A DNA stretch of 64,000 bases from NCBI RefSeq assembly GCF_030851345.1, contig NZ_JALPNU010000006.1, forward strand, positions 1-64,000, read 5' to 3'. Positions within the stretch are counted from its first letter, which is position 1; every line of letters begins with the position of its first letter. The stretch comes from Marinifilum sp. D714 (GTDB taxonomy: Bacteria > Bacteroidota > Bacteroidia > Bacteroidales > Marinifilaceae). The notes beneath the pieces are model-generated. The model was given only the letters and a program-made list of their open reading frames with translations. It did no database searches and was not told the origin of the DNA. Position numbers and translations under genes: made by a program. Below are positions 1 to 8,355 of this stretch, piece after piece.

Positions 1-100
1 GATATACTATCTACAAAAAGTGGCACAACTTAGACCGAAATCAGTGGCACACTTTGCTCCGATATGAGTGGCATAAGTTCGAGCGATTTATCCAAGTGAG
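1..100. mobile_element. One end of an IS21-like insertion sequence, cut by the window edge
   Basis: Three copies of the core AGTGGCA(C/T) start at 19, 43 and 67, exactly 24 bp apart, followed by AT-rich DNA that looks unrelated. IS21-family elements carry multiple short direct repeats inside their terminal inverted repeats, and Bacteroidota members often show GTGGCAC-type repeats. The body of the element (istA/istB transposase genes) would lie to the left of position 1 and is not visible, so the exact outer boundary and any target duplication cannot be placed. Assignment rests on the repeat pattern only. Confidence 0.6.
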
Positions 101-303
101 AACAATTTTGCGGAAGCATTTATTTAATGTTATAATTCTAAGTTTCTCTGAAACTATTCATTTGTGGAGTCAGCTTTATTTAAGATTTATATTCAAAAAT
201 TTGAAAAAACTTCATATTAACATATTTTTTTTAATCAAATACCTCTTCATGAATTTATTACTAGAATACTTTAATTAAATTCGACAGGTTAGAAAAAAGT
301 TTC
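101..303. other. AT-rich intergenic stretch, no gene seen
   Basis: Between the insertion-sequence end and the terminator of the first SusCD operon there is very AT-rich sequence. A short open frame across it has a low-complexity F/L/I/N-rich translation and overlaps the element end, so I do not treat it as a gene. Confidence 0.5.
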
Positions 304-338
304 AAAAAAAAGTCTCCAGGGAATATACCCTGAAGACT
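304..338 (-). terminator. Rho-independent terminator of the first SusCD operon
   Basis: The arms AGTCTCCAGGG and CCCTGAAGACT (311-321 and 328-338) form a hairpin with one mismatch. On the minus strand it is followed by a run of eight T. It lies about 50 bp past the stop codon of the last gene of the operon. Confidence 0.8.
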
Positions 339-389
339 ATTGATTTTTATTTAATAAAAACAATCAATAACGATTATTTAAATTAACGG

Positions 390-1193
390 CTAATCATTTC
401 TCGTAAACAAGAAATTATAGGTTCCAAATGATCCTTCATCCACACTAATCTTAAATTGCATCTCGAAAGAACCATCACAAGACTTATACAGACCTCCACC
501 AGGACCATAATAGTAGTTTGTGTAAGCCCCCCAAGGAGCACTTGAACCAAGAAGCGAAGTTACAACATCTACTTTAAATGAATTAGGATCAATGTTTAAT
601 TCAAGTAAATTATCATTTGCAGCTCCACCTTCCATTTCATAAATACCAGATACAAAAATTTTGAACGGATCATTAGGATCTGCTGTAAATTCAACATCGC
701 CTGCAACCTCCCAATCTTCAGATACAACATGGTAGCTACCAACTGCCATAGCAGGAGTAAATTCACAAGTTACAAATACATTTAATGCAGCTGTCGATCT
801 CGATGTAACATCACCTGAAGTAGTAACAACATGAAATAAAAACGAATCATCTACTTTAATATCACTTTCGGATAAACCTAAAACACCAATTACATCTAAA
901 GCTGGTAAAGTAATAGTTGCCGGAAATGAAGCAATTTCTTGTACAACAGCAGTAGTGCCTTTATAAGTTACCTGTACTTCAGCAGCATCAACCTGTTCTC
1001 CTTCTGGTAAATCAACAACAAATTCCACATAAGAATTTGCTAAATCTGATGTATAAAAGGCTGGATTAACATCTGTAATTACCGGTATAATCGATAAACC
1101 ACGAGATCCTACAAGATTCTCGTTCGTGTCATCACATCCACTAATAAAAAGTGAAAGTGCAACAAATAAACTTAATAATCTATATAATTTCAT
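390..1193 (-). CDS. Outer-membrane lipoprotein in a SusCD operon
   Basis: A 267-residue lipoprotein with a lipobox ending LFISGC (Cys20) directly after a hydrophobic leader, followed by the Asp-Asp typical of surface lipoproteins in this phylum. It is the last gene of a three-gene unit, 29 bp after the SusD-like gene. Third genes of SusCD operons are often SusE/SusF-like surface binding proteins. Here residues 45-140 read like an immunoglobulin-type beta domain and the last 100 residues like a separate beta-rich domain with many aromatic residues. I cannot assign a family. The role as an accessory ligand-binding lipoprotein is inferred from position and lipidation. Confidence 0.75.
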   Translation of the reverse strand: MKLYRLLSLFVALSLFISGCDDTNENLVGSRGLSIIPVITDVNPAFYTSDLANSYVEFVVDLPEGEQVDAAEVQVTYKGTTAVVQEIASFPATITLPALDVIGVLGLSESDIKVDDSFLFHVVTTSGDVTSRSTAALNVFVTCEFTPAMAVGSYHVVSEDWEVAGDVEFTADPNDPFKIFVSGIYEMEGGAANDNLLELNIDPNSFKVDVVTSLLGSSAPWGAYTNYYYGPGGGLYKSCDGSFEMQFKISVDEGSFGTYNFLFTRND

Positions 1194-1222
1194 TCCTTTT
1201 TCGTTTTTGTTTAGTTATAACA

Positions 1223-2680
1223 TTATCTGGATCCTCCAGCCCACCATACATTCTCAGAATAAACGTAACTTCCATCACCATATGCTTCACGAACATTTGC
1301 ATTAGTAGTTACATCTTCAGATCCGTATGAAAATCTTAATGGAAATTGATTAGTATTCAAAGGATTATCCAATTGAATAAAATCTTCGCCCATAGCTCTT
1401 AATCGTCTAATATCATTATATGCTTCAATTGCTTCTTCTTCAAAAAAGGCAATATATTTCTGAACCATGATCTCTTTCAAAGTTGTGTTCTGATCTAATA
1501 ATTTAGGCTCCACCTCATCAGTAAAATAAGTTTCAGCATCAGCTTGTGAAATACCAATATTAGATTTTGCACATGCTGCTACTATTGCTTTTTTAAGAGC
1601 TGCAGTCGCATTTACAAGATCACTTTGTCTAGCATATGCTTCAGCTTTTAAAAACTCAACCTCATGATAACTCATTAAATAAGTTGGTGCAGTTAGAGAA
1701 CTAATTGCAGAAATTCCATAGCGCCCTTGTTCTTGACTTGGTGTTCCATTTGGAGCAAATTCCAAAGTACCTCCATCTGCGTAAGGCTTAAAGAAAATGG
1801 CATCTCGTGGATCGTTTCTAGAAGTAAGTTTGTTGTGTAAACTTGTACTTGCACCAAAATAATCACGATCTAAGAAAAATTGTTGAAAAGGACTTTTCGA
1901 AGAAGAACCATTGTAATTAAATTGACATTGTTCATCAGCATTAGCAAAAGATTGATTTGCAAAAGAAATTACATCAGTATAATTTGCATTGCGCAATGAT
2001 AATCTCATTGTATACCTTGCTTTTAAACCGTAAGCAAATTTTATCCAATTATCAATACTATCTTCGTCTCCGTCATAAAGGAAATCCTGATTTCCTAAAT
2101 TTGGAAAAGTTGTTTCCTTTCCTAAATTCTCAATAGCATTATTTAAAAAGCTAAATATTTCAGTATAGATCGATTCTTGAGAATCTAATACAGGGGTAAA
2201 AATTACACCAGGTTGCAATGCTTCAGTCCAAGGTACATCACCCATAACATCTGTTAATATCGCCAAATTATATGCAGATAAAATTTGTGCAATCCCTAAC
2301 GTATGATAATTACCCTCTTCAGATCCACCTTCGGAACATTTAGCAATCACATCATTAAGATTCAATAAGGTCTGATAAATTGAATTCCATGAATTATTAT
2401 AAGTAGTACTACTTGTAGGTTCATTCGATCTAATCTCTGCATTATACATCTGATTGTAAACACCCACATTATGCTCAACATAACATGAAGAATAAAAAGC
2501 CAAATCAGATCCTGTCACACTAAATGCTGTACTTGTCATTACATCCGTAATAATCAAGTTTGATGCTACATTTGCAGGATCATTCACGTTCTTATTGATA
2601 TTGTCCATCAAATCTTCAGAACATGAACTAACCATAAAAGCAAATAAAACAATGGTTATATTATAAAATATTTTTTTCAT
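1223..2680 (-). CDS. SusD/RagB-like nutrient-binding lipoprotein (SusD-like_2 type)
   Basis: A 485-residue lipoprotein with lipobox FMVSSC (Cys20). The helical TPR-like core of SusD-like proteins is recognisable, including the segment YNLAILTDVMGDVPWTEAL at about residues 137-155, which is typical of the SusD-like_2 branch. These proteins sit on top of the SusC barrel as a lid and capture the ligand. The gene starts 19 bp after the stop of the SusC gene, so the two are surely cotranscribed and their products should form one SusCD transporter. There is no glycoside hydrolase, peptidase or regulator next to it that would reveal the substrate. Confidence 0.93.
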   Translation of the reverse strand: MKKIFYNITIVLFAFMVSSCSEDLMDNINKNVNDPANVASNLIITDVMTSTAFSVTGSDLAFYSSCYVEHNVGVYNQMYNAEIRSNEPTSSTTYNNSWNSIYQTLLNLNDVIAKCSEGGSEEGNYHTLGIAQILSAYNLAILTDVMGDVPWTEALQPGVIFTPVLDSQESIYTEIFSFLNNAIENLGKETTFPNLGNQDFLYDGDEDSIDNWIKFAYGLKARYTMRLSLRNANYTDVISFANQSFANADEQCQFNYNGSSSKSPFQQFFLDRDYFGASTSLHNKLTSRNDPRDAIFFKPYADGGTLEFAPNGTPSQEQGRYGISAISSLTAPTYLMSYHEVEFLKAEAYARQSDLVNATAALKKAIVAACAKSNIGISQADAETYFTDEVEPKLLDQNTTLKEIMVQKYIAFFEEEAIEAYNDIRRLRAMGEDFIQLDNPLNTNQFPLRFSYGSEDVTTNANVREAYGDGSYVYSENVWWAGGSR

Positions 2681-2699
2681 AATTGTCCTTTCTTAATAA

Positions 2700-5600
2700 T
2701 TAGAATTTAACATCTATACTAAATCCATAACTTGTTGCCTGAGGAAGAGAAAATCTCTCAAAACCTCCAGCCATATTATTATTTCCCTGAGAAGATTCAG
2801 GATCAAAATTATCTAGCTCTGTCCAAAGCAAGATATTTCGTGCAAAGGCAGAAACAGAAAGATCTACATTAGGAATTAAAGTCTTACCAAAATTATATTT
2901 TAATGATAATTCTCTAAGTTTCACAAAAGAATTACCATGTATATAATACTCATCAATATTAGTTAATACATCTGAGTATAATGTCTGGTATGCACCAACG
3001 TCATTAGCACCACCTCTTGCAATATCGTTTTTCGATCCATCTGCCTTATAACCTTCAAATATAAATGTAGATTCTCTGTCTTCTGTTCTTTCAGACATAC
3101 CGTATAGATCAAGAAGTCCATTAGAGCCAGAATACATCTGTCCACCATCTTTCCATTCGAAAGTAGCACCAAGAGACCATTTCTTATATCTTAAGTTAGT
3201 AGAAACACCTACAATAAAATCAGGAGAAACAGAACCTATTACGCCAGGATCACCAGCCATTGGCATACCGTAACCGTCAGCGTTAGGATCTTCATTAACA
3301 AGGATTCTTCCCATTTCATCACGCTTATACTGAGATCCATAAATTACAGGATAAGTATCTCCAATTCCAGCTCTAACTTGAGGAGTTGTAAAACCACCTA
3401 AGAAAATACTCTCCACACCTGGGGCCAATTTATCGACAACATTCTCAATTTTTGAATAATTAACATTCAAATCCCAAGTAAAATCGTTTGTAGAGATAGG
3501 GGTAAAGTATAAAACAACCTCATGACCATTAGTATGTACCTCTCCTCCATTCATAGTTAAACTACTAGCTCCTGTAGAACCAGCAAGAGGTACCGAGAAA
3601 ATTTGATCTTCAACATTTTGTCTTGAATATGTATAATCAACTCCTATTCTGTTGTTTAAGAATTTCAAGTTAATCCCTAACTCATAAGATTTTGTATTCT
3701 GTGGTTTTAATGCTGGATCGTACAAAACATTATTAGGAATATAAGAACTTGTACCATCTAACGGATATATGATAGGTTCATCAGTCCAGAATCCACCGCC
3801 ATAATTAGGTTTTGCATAATAATTTTCTCTATATGTTCCAGCTTGTCCAACTTCCGCATAAGAACCTCTAATTTTAGCAAACGAAATCCATTTTGCATTC
3901 TTAATAAAATCAAGTTCCGAGGCTACAAATCCTAAAGAAACAGAAGGGTAAAAGAATGATCTGTTATCACGAGGCATTGAAGATGCAACGTCATTACGTC
4001 CAGTCATATTCAAGAATAACATATTTTTCCATGAAAGTGAAACACTTGAAAATACACCAACGGTTCTGTCTTTATATTGTGCCTCATCAGAAGTTACTGT
4101 ATTCGCATTGTTAACATGATTCCATCCTCCAAAATTGAACTCCTGACCAAACTGATCATAAGTTTTCGTTTCGTTATGATTTAATTCATTACCAACAATA
4201 ACATTCAATTGGAAATCATCATTTATTTTCCAATCAAAATTAGCTGTTAACAAAGAGTTATAGGTTACGTCAGTTACTCCGTAATTATTAATAGAACCTG
4301 TCTTTCCTTTACTTCCAAAACCAAAAATATCCTGATAGTGAGTAGTATAAGAATCAATACCCAATTGATATTTCACAGTTAAGTTCATATCTGCTGTTAA
4401 CTCTTTAGAATATTGAATATATCCATTTCCGAAAAAACGATTTGTTTGTTCATTAAACTCATTATTATGCTCAATCCAATATGGATTGTCAAAAGTTAAT
4501 GAACGATAATAAATCTGAGTATATGGATCGCCAGGAACATGATAAGGTATGCCTTTTAGGTTATAACTACTTGGAGCAGATAATACACCTGCCAAAGAAG
4601 CATCATTAGCTCCCGACAATTTATCAACTTCAGTTTTTGCAAAGTTTGTAGAAAATCCAACTGTAAAATTTTCATTAAGTTTTCTTTCAGCTGCAGCCTT
4701 TGCATTCCATCTTTCCATTCCAGTATTTAAAGCAATACCGTCTTGATCTGTATAACCAATTCCCACTGAGAAATTACCATTTTCTGTAGCTTGGCTAACA
4801 TTAATTCCCGTAGTTGATGTATAACCAGTTTGGTAATAATCATCCCAATTGTTATATACCTGAGGAGTAACCCAAGGATCAAGACCTGCATCCTCTAACT
4901 GAGGAACCCTATACATTCCATCATGACCATTTCCATTACCACCATAAGTTGGATCATTAGGTAATTCTGAAATTTTACTACCCCATGACATTGATGTTCT
5001 TGGACTATACGCACCAGCATATCCTTGAGCCCAGGTTTTTTGATAGTCTGGAGTTCTGGAAACCATATCAAAACTTGTTGTGTGGTTAATTGAAACTATA
5101 GGTTTTCCTTTTACTCCTCCTTTTCCACTCTTGGTAGTAATAATAACAACACCATTCGAGGCTCTAAGCCCATATAATGCTGCTGCTGCCTGACCTTTTA
5201 GTACATTAATACTTTCAATATCATTAGGATTCAAATCTAATGCTCTATTAGAAATATCGGCTCCTGTAACACTACTACCAGTACTAAATGCAGCTGTACT
5301 TGCGATAGGCATTCCGTCTACTACATACAATGGAGTATTATTTCCTGTAAACGAACGCGATCCTCTAATAACAATTTGAGAAGAAGCACCAGGCATACCG
5401 CTTGACATTTTAATATCAACCCCAGCTACCTTCCCTTGCAGCGCTTTTGCCAAATCTGGCGTTCCTGTTTTCTTAAGATCTTCAGCTTTTACGTCCTGTA
5501 CTGCATATCCAAGAGCTTTCTTTTCTCTTTTAATACCCAATGCAGTAACAACAACTTCATCAACCCCTATTGATTCAGCTTCCATAACAACATCAATTAC

Positions 5601-5867
5601 AGTTTTATTTCCTACTGTAATTTCTTGTGGGACCATTCCCACGAAGCTAAACATTAAAACATCGTTTGGTGAAGCTTCTAATGTATATTTTCCATCAATA
5701 TCAGTACTAGATCCTATTGTAGTACCTTTAATAACAACAGATACTCCAGGCATGCCCAGACCATCCTCAGCACTCGTTACCGTACCGGTAACTTGCTTGC
5801 TTTGCGCATTCACTATTTGTAAGCCCATTAACATGAGACACACAAATAGTCCAATCATTTTTTTCAT
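2700..5867 (-). CDS. SusC/RagA-like TonB-dependent outer-membrane transporter
   Basis: A 1055-residue protein: signal peptide to about residue 21 (IVNAQ), a carboxypeptidase-regulatory-like domain (about 25-100, with the GTTIGSSTDIDGKY segment), a plug domain (about 110-240, with LQGKVAGVD and VVIITTKSG), then a large beta-barrel ending in an aromatic-terminated strand (IDVKF). This is the standard SusC architecture and length. It imports its ligand with energy from TonB. It is the first gene of the operon, upstream of the SusD and lipoprotein genes. The first roughly 105 residues and the upstream DNA are nearly identical to the second SusC gene at 8356-11547, while plug and barrel differ strongly. 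Confidence 0.95.
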   Translation of the reverse strand: MKKMIGLFVCLMLMGLQIVNAQSKQVTGTVTSAEDGLGMPGVSVVIKGTTIGSSTDIDGKYTLEASPNDVLMFSFVGMVPQEITVGNKTVIDVVMEAESIGVDEVVVTALGIKREKKALGYAVQDVKAEDLKKTGTPDLAKALQGKVAGVDIKMSSGMPGASSQIVIRGSRSFTGNNTPLYVVDGMPIASTAAFSTGSSVTGADISNRALDLNPNDIESINVLKGQAAAALYGLRASNGVVIITTKSGKGGVKGKPIVSINHTTSFDMVSRTPDYQKTWAQGYAGAYSPRTSMSWGSKISELPNDPTYGGNGNGHDGMYRVPQLEDAGLDPWVTPQVYNNWDDYYQTGYTSTTGINVSQATENGNFSVGIGYTDQDGIALNTGMERWNAKAAAERKLNENFTVGFSTNFAKTEVDKLSGANDASLAGVLSAPSSYNLKGIPYHVPGDPYTQIYYRSLTFDNPYWIEHNNEFNEQTNRFFGNGYIQYSKELTADMNLTVKYQLGIDSYTTHYQDIFGFGSKGKTGSINNYGVTDVTYNSLLTANFDWKINDDFQLNVIVGNELNHNETKTYDQFGQEFNFGGWNHVNNANTVTSDEAQYKDRTVGVFSSVSLSWKNMLFLNMTGRNDVASSMPRDNRSFFYPSVSLGFVASELDFIKNAKWISFAKIRGSYAEVGQAGTYRENYYAKPNYGGGFWTDEPIIYPLDGTSSYIPNNVLYDPALKPQNTKSYELGINLKFLNNRIGVDYTYSRQNVEDQIFSVPLAGSTGASSLTMNGGEVHTNGHEVVLYFTPISTNDFTWDLNVNYSKIENVVDKLAPGVESIFLGGFTTPQVRAGIGDTYPVIYGSQYKRDEMGRILVNEDPNADGYGMPMAGDPGVIGSVSPDFIVGVSTNLRYKKWSLGATFEWKDGGQMYSGSNGLLDLYGMSERTEDRESTFIFEGYKADGSKNDIARGGANDVGAYQTLYSDVLTNIDEYYIHGNSFVKLRELSLKYNFGKTLIPNVDLSVSAFARNILLWTELDNFDPESSQGNNNMAGGFERFSLPQATSYGFSIDVKF

Positions 5868-5903
5868 AAAAAAACTTTTTAGTTAGTAATTAAGTAATGC
5901 AAA

Positions 5904-5919
5904 ATGGTTAATGGTAATT
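5904..5919 (-). promoter_or_regulatory. 16-bp motif shared by both SusC upstream regions
   Basis: The minus-strand sequence AATTACCATTAACCAT lies 37 bp upstream of the SusC start codon. An identical copy lies 42 bp upstream of the second SusC gene (11589-11604). It contains an internal direct repeat, ACCATTA/ACCAT. It lies within a longer similar leader. It may be a promoter element or operator, or just part of a recent duplication. Confidence 0.4.
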
Positions 5920-6121
5920 AGGTAGGTAAAAATAGTATTTTAATTGGTTTTAACAAACATTAACATTTACAAACACCAGAAAATATAATCATTCTAGCAA
6001 AAAATAATTAACCATACAATAAGGCAAAAGTCTTAAACATGCACTTCACCACAACACAATATTTTATGACCTCATGATCTTATTATATTCATTTAATGAA
6101 AATTACACACCCCACAACACA

Positions 6122-6157
6122 ACGAAGAGCTAACATCAAAATATGCTAGCTCTTCGT
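6122..6157. terminator. Hairpin, possible terminator
   Basis: Perfect 11-bp arms ACGAAGAGCTA and TAGCTCTTCGT (6122-6132, 6147-6157), with T-rich sequence on the plus-strand side. No plus-strand gene precedes it. On the minus strand it lies downstream of the gene remnant at 6253-6657 but has no T run there. Confidence 0.45.
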
Positions 6158-6252
6158 TTTATATTTATCTATGTATAAATCTATTCAAGAAAAAATCAGA
6201 TTAAATATTTCATTCAAATTCCTATTTTCCCTATTAGCGTGTTCATAGAATG

Positions 6253-6657
6253 CTAAAACAAACTGTTATAGTGATTAAAAACTTTAATCAAATCATCTTC
6301 TTTACCAATCTTCAATTTATTCTTTTTTATTAAAGTTTGAACATACTCCCTTTTATCTTCTAGTAATTGTAAAATCGATTTTTTATTCACTTTAATGAGT
6401 TCAGCAACTTCATTACTCCTTCTTATATAGTATTCTTTCTTCAACACATAACGATCAGGATCTGGTGCAGAATAAGAACTAACATCTCTCCCTTTTATGA
6501 AACGACAGGTATAATATCTTAACAATTGCACCTTCTTACCTCCACCAAGCAATTCCATAAAATCATCTCTTACCTTATTTCCGTACAACAGTTTTCCATA
6601 GATAAAAGTGTGATTGTTAACAATAATAGAATCCATCGTTTGAGGATTTAAGAACCT
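6253..6657 (-). pseudogene. N-terminally truncated Bacteroidota hypothetical protein
   Basis: The ATG-started open frame gives 127 residues, but the frame stays open upstream of that ATG to a TAG at about 6658-6660, adding VFLRFLNPQT just before MDSIIVNNHTF. The C-terminal part (a Lys-rich stretch, then IKKNKLKIGKEDDLIKVFNHY) matches the tail I recall from a common Bacteroidota family of about 230-residue exported proteins. Those begin with a signal peptide and a longer N-terminal domain, both missing here. No start codon with a usable context is visible for the extended frame. I read it as a decayed gene that has lost its 5' half, though expression from the internal ATG at 6636 cannot be excluded. 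Confidence 0.55.
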
Positions 6658-6789
6658 TAAGAATACCTATTCAAAGTCAATTTGAGACAACCTCTTTTAA
6701 AAAAACATTCTATTTTAGTTGAATTACATAATGATTATTTTATCATCTTTTAGAGTATTAAAAGCTAGACCTAAGATGTGTCCTAAATA

Positions 6790-6830
6790 TAAAAAACCGT
6801 CTCAAAAAATTATTCTGAGACGGTCTCTTT
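6790..6830 (-). terminator. Terminator of the second SusCD operon
   Basis: The 9-bp arms ACCGTCTCA and TGAGACGGT (6796-6804, 6816-6824) are flanked by a minus-strand T run and by CTCTTTTTATTT on the plus strand, so the hairpin could work in both directions. It lies 26 bp past the stop of the SusD gene. Confidence 0.85.
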
Positions 6831-6849
6831 TTATTTATAATATACTTTT

Positions 6850-8346
6850 TTAAGGATTTTGATCATCAGGAGTAATTTCTGGATTATTATTAATCTCAGA
6901 ATCCGGAATCATTAAAAGAATATCTTTATGATTATATGGCATATCTGGCAATAAATAACCATGATTAGATCCTGTATAATCTCTTATAATAGTTTTCTTA
7001 AATCTCTTTTTATAATATAATGCACGGCCTTCTCCCCATAATTCAATTCTTGCTTGCATATAGATTTCCTGAAGCAGTGCATCTCCAGAAAGAGAAGCTA
7101 CATTATAAGGATCCGTATTATTACATCTTGCATTTATAAGATCTAACAATACTGTTTTAGCTTCACCATCTTTTCCTTGACGAGCCAAGGCCTCAGCTTC
7201 AATTAAGTACATCTCAGAAACTCTCATCAACACATAATCAGAAACCCAATCAAGCTCTTTTCCTGCTTCATTATAAAACTTATTTTGCCAAGCATCACCA
7301 TAAGCAGCTCTATTGTCAGCATCTTGATTATAAAATGTGTTATAACGATAATCATTCTCGTCAATATGACTAAACAATTCTGCATCCATGATTTTATACA
7401 TGTTAAATGGCGTATAACCGTCATCAACACTACTTACATGCGAGAAAAATGAATCATAGCTATTATTCGTCTCTGTAGTAACATCAATACCCCAAATCCA
7501 TTCATCGTTATTAATATCATTAAATCCACTTTGATACTTTGATTCTGTCATGAAAGAATAACCTACTTTAGCTTTTTTAGCTTCTACTTCTGCTTTCTCA
7601 TAATCGCCCATAAATAAAGCAACTTGTGCATAAATAGCAGATAGTGCATTTTCATTAAAATCGCGTACTCCCAAAGAAGCGACATCTTTCACATTAAATG
7701 CAATCTGCGCAGAATCTAAATCATTAACAATTTGTGTATATACTTCACCAACACTATTTCGTCCCTTAGGAGCATCATTAACAGATGTTGTATATACAGG
7801 TACTCCTGGTGCATTCATATCATCAAGATATGGGTGCTGAAGCATATTAATTAATTTGAAATAACAATATCCTCTTAAACCACGAGCTTGTGCATAAATT
7901 GATGCTAATTTAGGATCCTCAGGGACTGTTGGCATCGTTTCTATAATTCCATTCAAAGAATAAATTAAACTATAAAATGTTCTCCAATAATACGTAGGAC
8001 GCGAATAAGTTGGACTATGAACTTGTAGGGTATATTCCCACCAGTACCATCCATATCCTTGGGCCGTCATAACCATATCTCCTGAAAATAAATCGGAAAC
8101 AAGATCATATGACTTCTGCCCTGAATAAGGCTCACGATTGCTAACAGCTTCATTAATTAATAAAGTACTATAAACACCCTTTAATTTGCCTTCGATAACT
8201 CCAGCTAACTTTGATGCTGGTAAATCTGCTAATTGTTCTGGCGTAACCTGGGCTTCAGGTTCTGCCTCTAAAAAATCATCTGAACATCCGATAAATGTTA
8301 AAATGAAGATTCCTAATATAATATATTTAAATTTCATCATTTTCAT
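6850..8346 (-). CDS. SusD/RagB-like nutrient-binding lipoprotein
   Basis: A 498-residue lipoprotein (lipobox LTFIGC, followed by SDDFLE, a very typical SusD N-terminus). Helical repeats run through the protein, including RGLRGYCYFKLI and the C-terminal ARIELWGEGRALYYKKRF, the classic SusD-family RxxELxxEGxRxxxxxR motif. It starts 9 bp after the SusC stop codon. It belongs to a different SusD branch from the protein at 1223-2680, so the two operons probably import different ligands. No enzyme in the neighbourhood reveals the substrate. Confidence 0.94.
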   Translation of the reverse strand: MKMMKFKYIILGIFILTFIGCSDDFLEAEPEAQVTPEQLADLPASKLAGVIEGKLKGVYSTLLINEAVSNREPYSGQKSYDLVSDLFSGDMVMTAQGYGWYWWEYTLQVHSPTYSRPTYYWRTFYSLIYSLNGIIETMPTVPEDPKLASIYAQARGLRGYCYFKLINMLQHPYLDDMNAPGVPVYTTSVNDAPKGRNSVGEVYTQIVNDLDSAQIAFNVKDVASLGVRDFNENALSAIYAQVALFMGDYEKAEVEAKKAKVGYSFMTESKYQSGFNDINNDEWIWGIDVTTETNNSYDSFFSHVSSVDDGYTPFNMYKIMDAELFSHIDENDYRYNTFYNQDADNRAAYGDAWQNKFYNEAGKELDWVSDYVLMRVSEMYLIEAEALARQGKDGEAKTVLLDLINARCNNTDPYNVASLSGDALLQEIYMQARIELWGEGRALYYKKRFKKTIIRDYTGSNHGYLLPDMPYNHKDILLMIPDSEINNNPEITPDDQNP

Positions 8347-8355
8347 CTATTTCAA

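Larger units (their letters stand above)
5868..6252. other. Intergenic region: SusC promoter side plus an unassigned hairpin
   Basis: The left part (5868-5940) is the 5' region of the first SusC gene and contains a 16-bp motif shared with the second SusC gene. The rest is AT-rich. A hairpin sits at 6122-6157. No gene or RNA is recognisable. Confidence 0.5.

Noticed and set aside
54-278. Open frame of 74 codons at the left edge
   Set aside because: It overlaps the IS21-like repeats and translates to low-complexity F/L/I/N-rich sequence.
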